NCBI GenBank assembly: GCA_038146785.1
Contig: JAYQSI010000017.1
Coordinates: forward strand, 62,001 to 126,000
From: VMDJ01 sp038146785
GTDB lineage: Bacteria > Pseudomonadota > Gammaproteobacteria > Chromatiales > Chromatiaceae
Length of the DNA: 64,000 nt
Reading direction: 5' to 3'
Within the stretch, counting starts at the first letter, position 1; each line of letters begins with the position of its first letter. The position numbers and the translations under genes were made by a program. A model generated the notes under the pieces. The model made no database searches. It saw only the letters and a list, made by a program, of their open reading frames with translations, and was not told the DNA's origin. This document shows, one piece after another, positions 54,526 through 62,387 of this stretch.

Positions 54526-54592
54526 GACAAGTGTTGGGCAGCAGATAAGTATCAGCCAAAGGTATTTGATGATTGGCTGCTGAAATTCTCAC

Positions 54593-55078
54593 TTAAGCCT
54601 TTTCCTCATCCGACCAATCTTCATAAGGGTGCGAAATAAGGTGTGAATTAAAGTATTTCATGTCCGTTGAGACCTCTTTGCCCAGCCAAGGGTGCTGAGG
54701 TACCGGGTGATCGGCAGAGGGTAATTCGATCTCAGCAACGATCAACCCAGCATTGTTGCCATGGAACTCATCAATCTCCCAGGTGAGATCGTCATCAACG
54801 ATTAAGTGGCGTGTTTTATCAATGACGCCATCTTCTGCGGTTTGCTTCAGAATTTCTTCGGCATCTTTAACAGGAATGTCGTATTCAAACTCGTGACGAT
54901 GGATACCATCTATGCTTTGTTTGATATTGATATGTGCTTGATCAGCAGCAATACGTACGCGAATCGCTTTAATTTCACTTCGACATAAGTAGCCTTGTGT
55001 CATTCGTGTGCTTTTAGAAACGAGTTGACGCCAATCTTCATTGATCAATAGGTATTTGCGTTCGATTTCAATAGCCAT
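54593..55078 (-). CDS. CYTH-domain protein (triphosphatase/adenylate cyclase class IV fold)
   Basis: A 161-residue CYTH protein starting MAIEIERKYLL, which holds the ExExK metal/triphosphate motif. Other conserved charged strands are AIRVRIAADQAHINIKQSI, RHEFEYDIPVKDAEEIL, and WEIDEFHGNNAGLIVAEIEL. I chose ATG 55078; an upstream ATG at 55099 overlaps rlmD. Inorganic triphosphatase activity is the usual outcome for stand-alone bacterial members. Confidence 0.87.
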   Translation of the reverse strand: MAIEIERKYLLINEDWRQLVSKSTRMTQGYLCRSEIKAIRVRIAADQAHINIKQSIDGIHRHEFEYDIPVKDAEEILKQTAEDGVIDKTRHLIVDDDLTWEIDEFHGNNAGLIVAEIELPSADHPVPQHPWLGKEVSTDMKYFNSHLISHPYEDWSDEEKA

Positions 55079-55079
55079 C

Positions 55080-56411
55080 TTATTTTTTAAATAAGGCAAT
55101 CGATTCGACGTGACCGGTATGCGGGAACATATCCATCACGCCAGCAGAAACAAGCGTGTAACCCATTTCATTTACTAGCACGCCAGCATCTCGCGCCAGA
55201 GTGCCTGGGTAACATGAAATATAAAGTAGTGTTTCAATCCCCATCTTGTTAATCAGTGGCAGGATCTCAAGCGCACCAGAGCGTGGTGGATCAATCAATG
55301 CTTTAGTGAAAGTCTGATTTAACCAAGGTTGTGGCTTGAGCTCTTCATAAAGATTGGCTGCGTAAAAATCGACATTAGCGAGTTTATTTCGCTCGGCATT
55401 TGATTTGGCTCTCTGAACAAGACCTTCGTCACCCTCAACACCGACTACGGTGCCTGCTTGTGTTGCTAAAGGCAGTGTGAAGTTGCCCACGCCACAGAAC
55501 AGGTCTAACACAGTGTCATTCTGATTAAGGTCGAGCATGTCGAGTGCGCGATTAATCATTTTGCGGTTTATGTCGGTGTTGACCTGAGTGAAGTCACCCG
55601 GCAAAAAACCAAGCTCAAGATCTTGATCCGGTAAGGCGTAATGCAAATCAGCCGGAATGCCGCTCAAGGGTACAACGGTGTCAGGGCCGCCGCGCTGTGT
55701 GTATGGAATGATGTCATGCGCTTCACCAAAAGCCTTAATTGCTACTGCGTCGGCGTCAGTGAGATCTTCAAGGATACGGAAGATAAGTACGCATTGGTCA
55801 TCATCCATGGCGACCTCAACTTGAGGTAGCTTGGCATTGATTGAAAGCCCTTCGACTAACTCACTCAGCTGAGGTAAAAGCTCGCCAACACGAGGATGTA
55901 GAACAGGACAGAGGGTTAGATCTGCGACAAAGCTGCTCGCACGCTCACGAAAGCCAACCAGTACCTTGCCCTTCTTGGGAACATTTTTAACGCCTAGACG
56001 TGCTTTACGGCGATAACCCCAGACGCTGTCATTGGTTAATGGCGGCAATATCGATTGAGCTGACACCTTGCCGATATGCTCTAAGTTATCCAGTAACACT
56101 TGCTGCTTAGCTTCGATCTGCTTATCAGCATCGAGGTGCTGCAAACTGCAACCACCACAGATCTCATAGTGCGCGCATTTAGGTTGTACGCGATCAGGCG
56201 ATGCCTCAATAACTGAGGTCACTAATCCTTCGTCGTAGCTCTTTTTACGATTGGTGTAGCGGAAAGTGATTTTTTCACCGGCTAAAGCACCTTGTATAAA
56301 AGTGGCCTTCTCATCAATCCGTGCGACACCTTTACCATCATGGCTTAGCGATTGGATGTGAGCTTCAAAATCACCCTGCGGAAGTTTTGGCTTACGAAAG
56401 CGTCGACCCAT
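55080..56411 (-). CDS. rlmD: 23S rRNA (uracil-1939-C5) methyltransferase
   Basis: RlmD methylates U1939 of 23S rRNA. The 443-residue protein has an N-terminal TRAM domain, the [4Fe-4S] cysteines in PKCAHYEICGGCSLQHL, the SAM motif DTVLDLFCGVGNFTLPLATQ and the catalytic Cys in LLYISCYPGTLARDAGVLV. It lies 5 bases after the exonuclease gene. Confidence 0.94.
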   Translation of the reverse strand: MGRRFRKPKLPQGDFEAHIQSLSHDGKGVARIDEKATFIQGALAGEKITFRYTNRKKSYDEGLVTSVIEASPDRVQPKCAHYEICGGCSLQHLDADKQIEAKQQVLLDNLEHIGKVSAQSILPPLTNDSVWGYRRKARLGVKNVPKKGKVLVGFRERASSFVADLTLCPVLHPRVGELLPQLSELVEGLSINAKLPQVEVAMDDDQCVLIFRILEDLTDADAVAIKAFGEAHDIIPYTQRGGPDTVVPLSGIPADLHYALPDQDLELGFLPGDFTQVNTDINRKMINRALDMLDLNQNDTVLDLFCGVGNFTLPLATQAGTVVGVEGDEGLVQRAKSNAERNKLANVDFYAANLYEELKPQPWLNQTFTKALIDPPRSGALEILPLINKMGIETLLYISCYPGTLARDAGVLVNEMGYTLVSAGVMDMFPHTGHVESIALFKK

Positions 56412-56416
56412 TGAAC

Positions 56417-57127
56417 TTAGCCCTTCATGCCAAACGCACGGAACAAGCTATGCAAGGTCACTTCATCAATGTGGTCAGCGAGTGAGCGCACCGCTGTGTG
56501 TTTCTCATCGGTGCTTAAGGTGCCGTTGAAGTGATGTAGTCGTAAAGCTAGCAAATAACTATTAACAGCATGATCAATTGAAAAACGCGTGATCTCGGTC
56601 CAATGATCATTCACAAACGCATCCCACAGCGAATCACGCGTTTGTCCACGCAACCCGGGAAGTAGGAACTGCTTGGCTAGATCATCTAAAGACTGATCAG
56701 CATCACCTGCCATAGCAAAGCTGAGCTGCAAGTCTTCGGGAGTAAGATCAAAGGCATCAGGCCAAACTAAGCCGTGTTTCATTGCCCGATAGGTGATCAA
56801 CGGCCAGGTAAAACTATCTGCGCCCCAGTTCATCAGATGTGTATCGAGATTTAGGCGTTGTTGGAGAAGTTCCAGGAGCGACTTTTCGTTACTGGTATCT
56901 AACGATTGAGTTGTTAACGTCACTTCACCTTGGTTGTAATCAATGCAGGTGATCGCAGCAATGCGTAATTGATGCCAAGGCAGAACTTCAGAGTCGCCGG
57001 TGCGTTGTTTGCGTTGATGAAACAACACATTGCCAACATCCTTATCGGATAGGCCATCTAAGTTGTGATTATGTCGAGCCGTCTCAATATCGGGTAAGAC
57101 GCTGACTGAGAACGTACTAAAACGCAT
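56417..57127 (-). CDS. Predicted 3'-5' exonuclease, PolB-like
   Basis: A 236-residue DEDD-type exonuclease domain protein. The Exo I acidic motif is SVLPDIETARHNHNLDGL, Exo II is in LMNWGADSFTWPLITYRAM (Asp displaced by Asn/Gly here), and Exo III lies in FSIDHAVNSYLLALRLHHF. The family normally uses a GFNGRGFDLP-like text at Exo II; here NWGADSF is divergent. It sits between cysM and rlmD. Confidence 0.78.
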   Translation of the reverse strand: MRFSTFSVSVLPDIETARHNHNLDGLSDKDVGNVLFHQRKQRTGDSEVLPWHQLRIAAITCIDYNQGEVTLTTQSLDTSNEKSLLELLQQRLNLDTHLMNWGADSFTWPLITYRAMKHGLVWPDAFDLTPEDLQLSFAMAGDADQSLDDLAKQFLLPGLRGQTRDSLWDAFVNDHWTEITRFSIDHAVNSYLLALRLHHFNGTLSTDEKHTAVRSLADHIDEVTLHSLFRAFGMKG

Positions 57128-57138
57128 ACTTCACTCAA

Positions 57139-58032
57139 TTATTTATCGGGGAAAACACCTGTCGACAGGTAGCGGTCGCCACGGTCACAGATAATGGCAA
57201 CAATCGTGGCATTGCGGACTTCTTTATCGAGTAGCAAGGCTGCCGCTACCGCTCCGCCCGAACTAACGCCTGCAAAGATACCCTCTTCAACGGCTAATCG
57301 ACGTGTCATGTCTTCAGCTGTTGCTTGATCAATATCGATCTCACGATCGACTAATGAGGCGTCAAAAATCGTTGGGAGATATTCTTCTGGCCAACGACGA
57401 ATACCTGGGATCGAAGCGCCTTCAGCTGGCTGAACACCAATGATCTGCACATCGGCATTCTGTTCTTTAAGGAAGCGAGCTGTGCCAGTAATGGTGCCCG
57501 TTGTCCCCATCGCGCTGACAAAATGTGTCACTTGATGATGGGTGTCTTCCCAAATCTCAGGGCCTGTACCGTAATAATGCGCTAGCGGATTATCATCATT
57601 ACCAAATTGATTAAGCACCTTGCCCTCGCCGCGCGCTTCCATGGCTAAGGCAAGATCACGAGCACCTTCCATGCTCTCTTCTTTGGTTACCAGAATTAGC
57701 TTTGCACCATAGGCTCGCATCGCCGCGCGACGCTCAACACTGAGGTTATCTGGCATGATCAAAATCATTTTGTAGCCACGTATGGCTGCTGCCATGGCTA
57801 AAGCAATGCCAGTGTTGCCACTGGTCGCTTCGATAAGGGTATCGCCAGGCTTGATATCGCCGCGCGCTTCAGCACGCTCGATCATGGATAACGCAGGTCG
57901 GTCTTTTACAGAGCCAGCTGGGTTATTACCTTCGAGTTTGACCAAAATGGTATTGCTGGTCTCACCGGGAATGCGCTGAAGACGCACCAGAGGTGTCTTG
58001 CCAACAAAGTCTGCAATGGTTGGGTAGTTCAT
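57139..58032 (-). CDS. cysM: Cysteine synthase B
   Basis: A PLP enzyme that makes cysteine or S-sulfocysteine from O-acetylserine. The 297 residues include the PLP lysine in NNPAGSVKDRPALSMIERA, EATSGNTGIALAMAAAIRGY, and MGTTGTITGTARFLKEQ. PIRGIRRWPEEYLP-like text (ASIPGIRRWPEEYLPTIFD) is typical of CysM rather than CysK. Confidence 0.93.
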   Translation of the reverse strand: MNYPTIADFVGKTPLVRLQRIPGETSNTILVKLEGNNPAGSVKDRPALSMIERAEARGDIKPGDTLIEATSGNTGIALAMAAAIRGYKMILIMPDNLSVERRAAMRAYGAKLILVTKEESMEGARDLALAMEARGEGKVLNQFGNDDNPLAHYYGTGPEIWEDTHHQVTHFVSAMGTTGTITGTARFLKEQNADVQIIGVQPAEGASIPGIRRWPEEYLPTIFDASLVDREIDIDQATAEDMTRRLAVEEGIFAGVSSGGAVAAALLLDKEVRNATIVAIICDRGDRYLSTGVFPDK

Positions 58033-58067
58033 AGCCCTAGTTTACCTCAACCAGGGCTTAGATAGCC

Positions 58068-58814
58068 TTACGCTTCGTATTTACTTGAGCGTTGGATGAG
58101 GCGTTTCATATCCGCTACTGCCGCATGCAAACCGCTAAAAATTGCGCGGGCGACAATGGCGTGTCCGATGTTGAATTCGACAATCCCCTCTATCTGAGCA
58201 ATGGCTTTGACATTGTGATAATCCAAGCCATGGCCGGCATTGACCTGTAGGCCAAGCTCATTGCCATAGCGAACAGCTTCAGTGATGCGTACAAGCTCTT
58301 TAGCGCGTTCAGCACTACCGTAGCCCGCATCAGCATAGTGACCGGTGTGAATCTCGATCACTGGGGCGCCGATCTCTTTGGCAGCTTCGAGCTGCTTGGG
58401 GTCTGCGTCAATAAAGAGAGATACGCGGATGCCCGCCTCGGCTAGCGTGCCACAATAATCTTTTAGGTAGTCGAGTTGACCTGCGGCATTTAACCCACCC
58501 TCGGTGGTGAGTTCTTCCCGACGTTCTGGCACCAAGCAGCAATCGGCTGGTTTGACTCCGGTCGCGATGGTCAGCATCTCTGGGGTTGCTGCCATTTCGA
58601 GGTTCATATGGGTCTGTAGCGCATTGTTAAAGAAGTGCACATCACGATCCTGAATATGGCGACGATCCTCACGCAAATGCAATGTGATTGAGTCGGCGCC
58701 AGCTTGCTCTGCCACCAGTGCCGCTTGAAGGGGCTCTGGGTAAGGCGTGCCACGAGCTTGGCGCAAGGTGGCAACGTGGTCGATATTCACGCCAAGTAGT
58801 CGCTCGTAATTCAT
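58068..58814 (-). CDS. pdxJ: Pyridoxine 5'-phosphate synthase
   Basis: PdxJ condenses 1-deoxyxylulose-5-phosphate with 3-amino-2-oxopropyl phosphate to form pyridoxine phosphate. The 248-residue TIM barrel has LLGVNIDHVATLRQARGTPY, SITLHLREDRRHIQDRDV, EIHTGHYADAG and EFNIGHAIVARAIFSGL. Its position after recO is classic. Confidence 0.96.
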   Translation of the reverse strand: MNYERLLGVNIDHVATLRQARGTPYPEPLQAALVAEQAGADSITLHLREDRRHIQDRDVHFFNNALQTHMNLEMAATPEMLTIATGVKPADCCLVPERREELTTEGGLNAAGQLDYLKDYCGTLAEAGIRVSLFIDADPKQLEAAKEIGAPVIEIHTGHYADAGYGSAERAKELVRITEAVRYGNELGLQVNAGHGLDYHNVKAIAQIEGIVEFNIGHAIVARAIFSGLHAAVADMKRLIQRSSKYEA

Positions 58815-58826
58815 GATGTTTCCTCG

Positions 58827-59525
58827 TTAGCGAAATAATTCGCGGCTTTTAAGTTCGGCGCCTTGAAGATGCCAATCAATCACGCGGCGCATCAATGCGC
58901 GTGCTTCTCGACGCTGCTCAAGTGAGTCAAAACGACCCTCATCTAGAGCTAAGAGTGTCGAACCCATAACAGCTGACTGGGCTTGATCCAAGCGTGGGCC
59001 TAATTCGATATCGTACTGATAGCGAAGATCGGACTGCAATGGCTTTCCGTCTTGATCATGCGTTAATGATAGCCCTAAGCCTAATTCATCGAGTAATAAA
59101 CATTCAAAACGACGTAACACAGGCTCTAAAGCATCATTCGAGGGGTCAGCGTTGGCGAGAGCTTCAATGGATGAAGTGTAGCTTGCAAACAAGCGCTCAT
59201 GAGCATCTTGTGGCTCTGTCATCTTCAAGATCAGCTCGTTGAGATACATGGCACAGTAGAGCGCTTTTCCCTTTAAAGAATGCGCTGTAGATGCGACATC
59301 GCAATGGGTTAAGGTTGGCAGCTGCCCTCTTCCTCGCCAATCAACTAACAAGGGAGTAAAGGGTTGTAACGAGCCACTGCGATTCGTTTTGCCACCGAGC
59401 GCACCTTTGGCAAGTACACCAATGCGCCCTTGGTTTGGCGTGAATAGCTCAACAATCAGGCTCGATTCTTGGTAGCGACGATGATGTAAAACAAACGCGG
59501 GCTTTAAAGAGGCGGCTTCGCTCAA
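58827..59525 (-). CDS. recO: DNA repair protein RecO
   Basis: RecO anneals single strands and loads RecA in the RecFOR pathway. The 232-residue protein has an OB fold start (KPAFVLHHRRYQESSLIVEL) and RIGVLAKGALGGKTNRSGSLQ. The usual zinc cysteines are reduced to one Cys (FECLLLDELG). It overlaps era by 4 bases. Confidence 0.92.
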   Translation of the reverse strand: MSEAASLKPAFVLHHRRYQESSLIVELFTPNQGRIGVLAKGALGGKTNRSGSLQPFTPLLVDWRGRGQLPTLTHCDVASTAHSLKGKALYCAMYLNELILKMTEPQDAHERLFASYTSSIEALANADPSNDALEPVLRRFECLLLDELGLGLSLTHDQDGKPLQSDLRYQYDIELGPRLDQAQSAVMGSTLLALDEGRFDSLEQRREARALMRRVIDWHLQGAELKSRELFR

Positions 59526-60424
59526 TCGGAGTACCCAAGTTTCGCTAGGCTGTTTTCATCAGATGACCAGCTCTTTTTCACTTTGATCCAAACATCAAGG
59601 TGAATGCGTGTTTCAAAAAACTGTGCCATTTGTAATCTGGCTGCACTAGCCGTTTCTTTCATCGCCTCACCTTGCTTGCCGAGCAAAATGCCTCGCTGAC
59701 TTTCGCGCTCTACCCAGATGACTGCACCAATGATGTAGCGCTCAGGCTCTTCCTCAAAGGTTTCGATCTCAACGGTAATCGAGTAAGGAAGTTCTTTGTG
59801 GTAACGACGAATGATCTGTTCACGTAAAAGCTCGGCAGCAAAGAAACGAGCGGAGCGATCAGTGATCTGATCTTCTGCAAAAAGATACTCGCTTGCCGGC
59901 ATCATGTTGTTAACTTCGGTTTGTAGCTGTTCTGCATTGATGCCGGATTTAGCTGAGACCGGAAGAATGGCTTTGAAGTTATGACGCTGTCCCAATTCAG
60001 CTAAGAAAGGCATGAGCTTTTCTTTCGGGTTGACGGTATCGACCTTGTTTACCACTGCAATACATGGTGTTCCTGCCGCCTCTATGGCTTTTAATACAGC
60101 GGCATCTTCTTTGGTCCATACCAAAGCCTGACAAACAAAGATCGCGACATTCACATCGAGTAGCGCGGTATGCGCCGTACGATTGAGATAGCGATTCATG
60201 GCTTTCTCACCGCGTTGATGAATGCCAGGTGTGTCGATATACACCACTTGAACATCGCCTTCGGTATAGATGCCTAAGATTTGATGGCGAGTAGTCTGCG
60301 GTTTATGTGAGGTGATCGCCATTTTCTGACCTAGCAAACGGTTCAGTAGCGTCGATTTACCCACATTCGGACGACCTACAATCGCTGCGTAGCCAGCTTT
60401 GGTGTTCGGTGTATCTAGACTCAT
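59522..60424 (-). CDS. era: GTPase Era
   Basis: Era is a GTPase that helps 30S ribosome assembly. The 300 residues contain G1 GRPNVGKSTLLNRLLG, G2 TTRHQILGI, G3 DTPGIHQRGEKAMN, G4 VVNKVD, and a C-terminal KH domain with GAVIWVERESQRGILLGKQG. It overlaps both rnc and recO by 4 bases. Confidence 0.96.
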   Translation of the reverse strand: MSLDTPNTKAGYAAIVGRPNVGKSTLLNRLLGQKMAITSHKPQTTRHQILGIYTEGDVQVVYIDTPGIHQRGEKAMNRYLNRTAHTALLDVNVAIFVCQALVWTKEDAAVLKAIEAAGTPCIAVVNKVDTVNPKEKLMPFLAELGQRHNFKAILPVSAKSGINAEQLQTEVNNMMPASEYLFAEDQITDRSARFFAAELLREQIIRRYHKELPYSITVEIETFEEEPERYIIGAVIWVERESQRGILLGKQGEAMKETASAARLQMAQFFETRIHLDVWIKVKKSWSSDENSLAKLGYSD

Positions 60425-61104
60425 GCTTTTTCAGGCTCAACATTCAGCATATCGAGCATAGCTTGAGCTGCTGCTTGCTCGGCTTTGCGACGACTTGAGC
60501 CCTTACCTTTTGCAACATCAGCTTGAGATTCGATCTGGCAGATGACGTAAAAAGTTTGCTTGTGTTGATCGCCGCTGATGTCATCAACCTCGTAACTGGG
60601 CAAAGCTAAGCCCTGAGACTGCAGATATTCTTGCAGCTGCGTTTTAGCGTCTTTTTGTTTAAGCGAAGTTGATGGATTGGCCAGACGGTCACCTAAAAAG
60701 TGGCGGACTAAGCTTCTTGCCGACTCCATGCCGCCATCGAGATATACCGCTGCAATAATCGCCTCAATGGCATCGGCAAGAATCGAGTCTCGATTTTGAC
60801 CGCCAGATTTGAGCTCGCCTGTGCCAAGAAAAAGCAAATCACCTAAATTATATTCGCGGGCGATTTCAGCCAGGGTTTCACGCTTAACCAGATACGCACG
60901 CATTCGACTCAGCTGGCCTTCAGTCGCTTTCTCGTCGATCTGAAATAACTGGTCGGCAACCTCAAAACCCAGGATGGAGTCACCTAAAAACTCCAGGCGC
61001 TCATTATTTCTACTGCCCGCACTACGGTGTGTCAGTGCGTTGATGAGTAGGGATTCGTCTTGGAAGGTGTAGTTAAGTTGTCTTTGCAGACGTTCTAATT
61101 TCAC
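60421..61104 (-). CDS. rnc: Ribonuclease III
   Basis: RNase III cuts double-stranded RNA in rRNA and mRNA processing. It has 227 residues: the catalytic signature NERLEFLGDSILGFEVADQL, the second acidic set ILADAIEAIIAAVYLDGGME, and a dsRNA-binding domain at about 155-222 (KTQLQEYLQSQGLALPSYEV, KGKGSSRRKAEQAAAQAML). Confidence 0.96.
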   Translation of the reverse strand: MKLERLQRQLNYTFQDESLLINALTHRSAGSRNNERLEFLGDSILGFEVADQLFQIDEKATEGQLSRMRAYLVKRETLAEIAREYNLGDLLFLGTGELKSGGQNRDSILADAIEAIIAAVYLDGGMESARSLVRHFLGDRLANPSTSLKQKDAKTQLQEYLQSQGLALPSYEVDDISGDQHKQTFYVICQIESQADVAKGKGSSRRKAEQAAAQAMLDMLNVEPEKA

Positions 61105-61478
61105 TTAAGCGGTACCGATTCTTCGAAATTCAGCACAAAGCCAATGCCCGAGAAAATCTCAGGTTGGACTGTGTAGGCTAATTCTATCGAAGTTTCGCCA
61201 TATCCACGCGTTAAGGTGATGTTTCGTAGATCAAAATCCTCGACTTGATTGATATCGAAGCGTTTTGCCGCCAATTTACGGATTTCTACTATGTTGGCAG
61301 TGCGTGCCGGTGTTTCTTCCGCGATTCCCTCGATGACTTCGGTCACGATGTAATGTTGGAGATAAGTCGGGATCACAGCAGTGACGGCAACAAACAGGCC
61401 GCCGAAGAGCACAATTGCGCCAATAAAGCCGAAAAAGCCCATGCCCTTCTGACGATGTGTTGATCTGCTGCTATGCAT
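61101..61478 (-). CDS. DUF4845 membrane protein
   Basis: A 125-residue protein of the DUF4845 family commonly found between lepB and rnc. One membrane helix (GMGFFGFIGAIVLFGGLFVA) follows a short Ser/Arg-rich N-terminus; the rest is periplasmic. The function is unknown. It overlaps rnc by 4 bases. Confidence 0.87.
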   Translation of the reverse strand: MHSSRSTHRQKGMGFFGFIGAIVLFGGLFVAVTAVIPTYLQHYIVTEVIEGIAEETPARTANIVEIRKLAAKRFDINQVEDFDLRNITLTRGYGETSIELAYTVQPEIFSGIGFVLNFEESVPLK

Positions 61479-61528
61479 GTCGATGCCGATTAAATAAAAA
61501 TGATAGTAATTATCGACACTTAGCGGTT

Positions 61529-62374
61529 TTATTTAATGATGGTTCCAATACGAGACCAGTCAACAAAACCCGGTGCTTCAGCATCAAAGTTGAGCCAAAT
61601 GAAGAAGGCCTTACCAACGAGGTTTTCTTCAGGCACTAAGCCCCAGCAGCGACCGTCGTTACTGTCATCGCGGTTATCACCCACCATCAAATAGTAGCCA
61701 TCAGGAATGACGATTTCTTTGTTGCGTAGGAAGTTACATCCACCGCTATAGTCAGGCGCACGTGGGTTGACTAATACCGAGTGTTGCACTCCTTTTAGGT
61801 CTTCCGTGCCATGGAAGTAGCCTTGAGCACGCATACCAGAGCCAACCGCTTGATAACGACCGACAGGTTCGATCATCACAGGCTCGCCATTAATGAACAG
61901 GTGTTTTTGTGAGTAGCTCACCTGATCACCCGGAAGGCCCACTAGACGCTTGATGTAATCCATACGAGGATTGAGCGGATAACGGAATACCACCACATCA
62001 CCGCGTTCTGGTTGATTCAATTCGATGATCTTGGTCTTAGTTACGGGTAGTCGAATACCGTAATCAAACTTATTCACCAAGATAAAGTCGCCCACTAACA
62101 AGGTAGGCATCATCGAGCCTGATGGAATACGGAAAGGCTCTACGATAAAAGCGCGCAGCAATAGAACGATTAAAAAGATCGGCCAGAACGAACGTGCATA
62201 CTCTGCATAAACCGGCAGGATGTCGCCTTTTTCATAGTCTTTATGATTTAAGCGATACAGCAACCAAACAACACCACTGATAACAGTGCCGACTGCCAAA
62301 GCATGCTCGATACCAAATTGCATGATGATCCAAACGAGGAATCCAAAAAAACCAATGACTGCGATCGATTGCAT
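61529..62374 (-). CDS. lepB: Signal peptidase I
   Basis: LepB removes signal peptides from exported proteins. I chose ATG 62374 (MQSIAVIGFFGFLVWIIMQF), giving 281 residues with two N-terminal helices. The nucleophile Ser is in FRIPSGSMMPTLLVGDFILV, the general-base Lys in RMDYIKRLVGLPGD, and VGDNRDDSNDGRCWGLVPEE closes the family set. lepA lies just upstream. Confidence 0.95.
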   Translation of the reverse strand: MQSIAVIGFFGFLVWIIMQFGIEHALAVGTVISGVVWLLYRLNHKDYEKGDILPVYAEYARSFWPIFLIVLLLRAFIVEPFRIPSGSMMPTLLVGDFILVNKFDYGIRLPVTKTKIIELNQPERGDVVVFRYPLNPRMDYIKRLVGLPGDQVSYSQKHLFINGEPVMIEPVGRYQAVGSGMRAQGYFHGTEDLKGVQHSVLVNPRAPDYSGGCNFLRNKEIVIPDGYYLMVGDNRDDSNDGRCWGLVPEENLVGKAFFIWLNFDAEAPGFVDWSRIGTIIK

Positions 62375-62387
62375 GCTGAAAAGTCCG

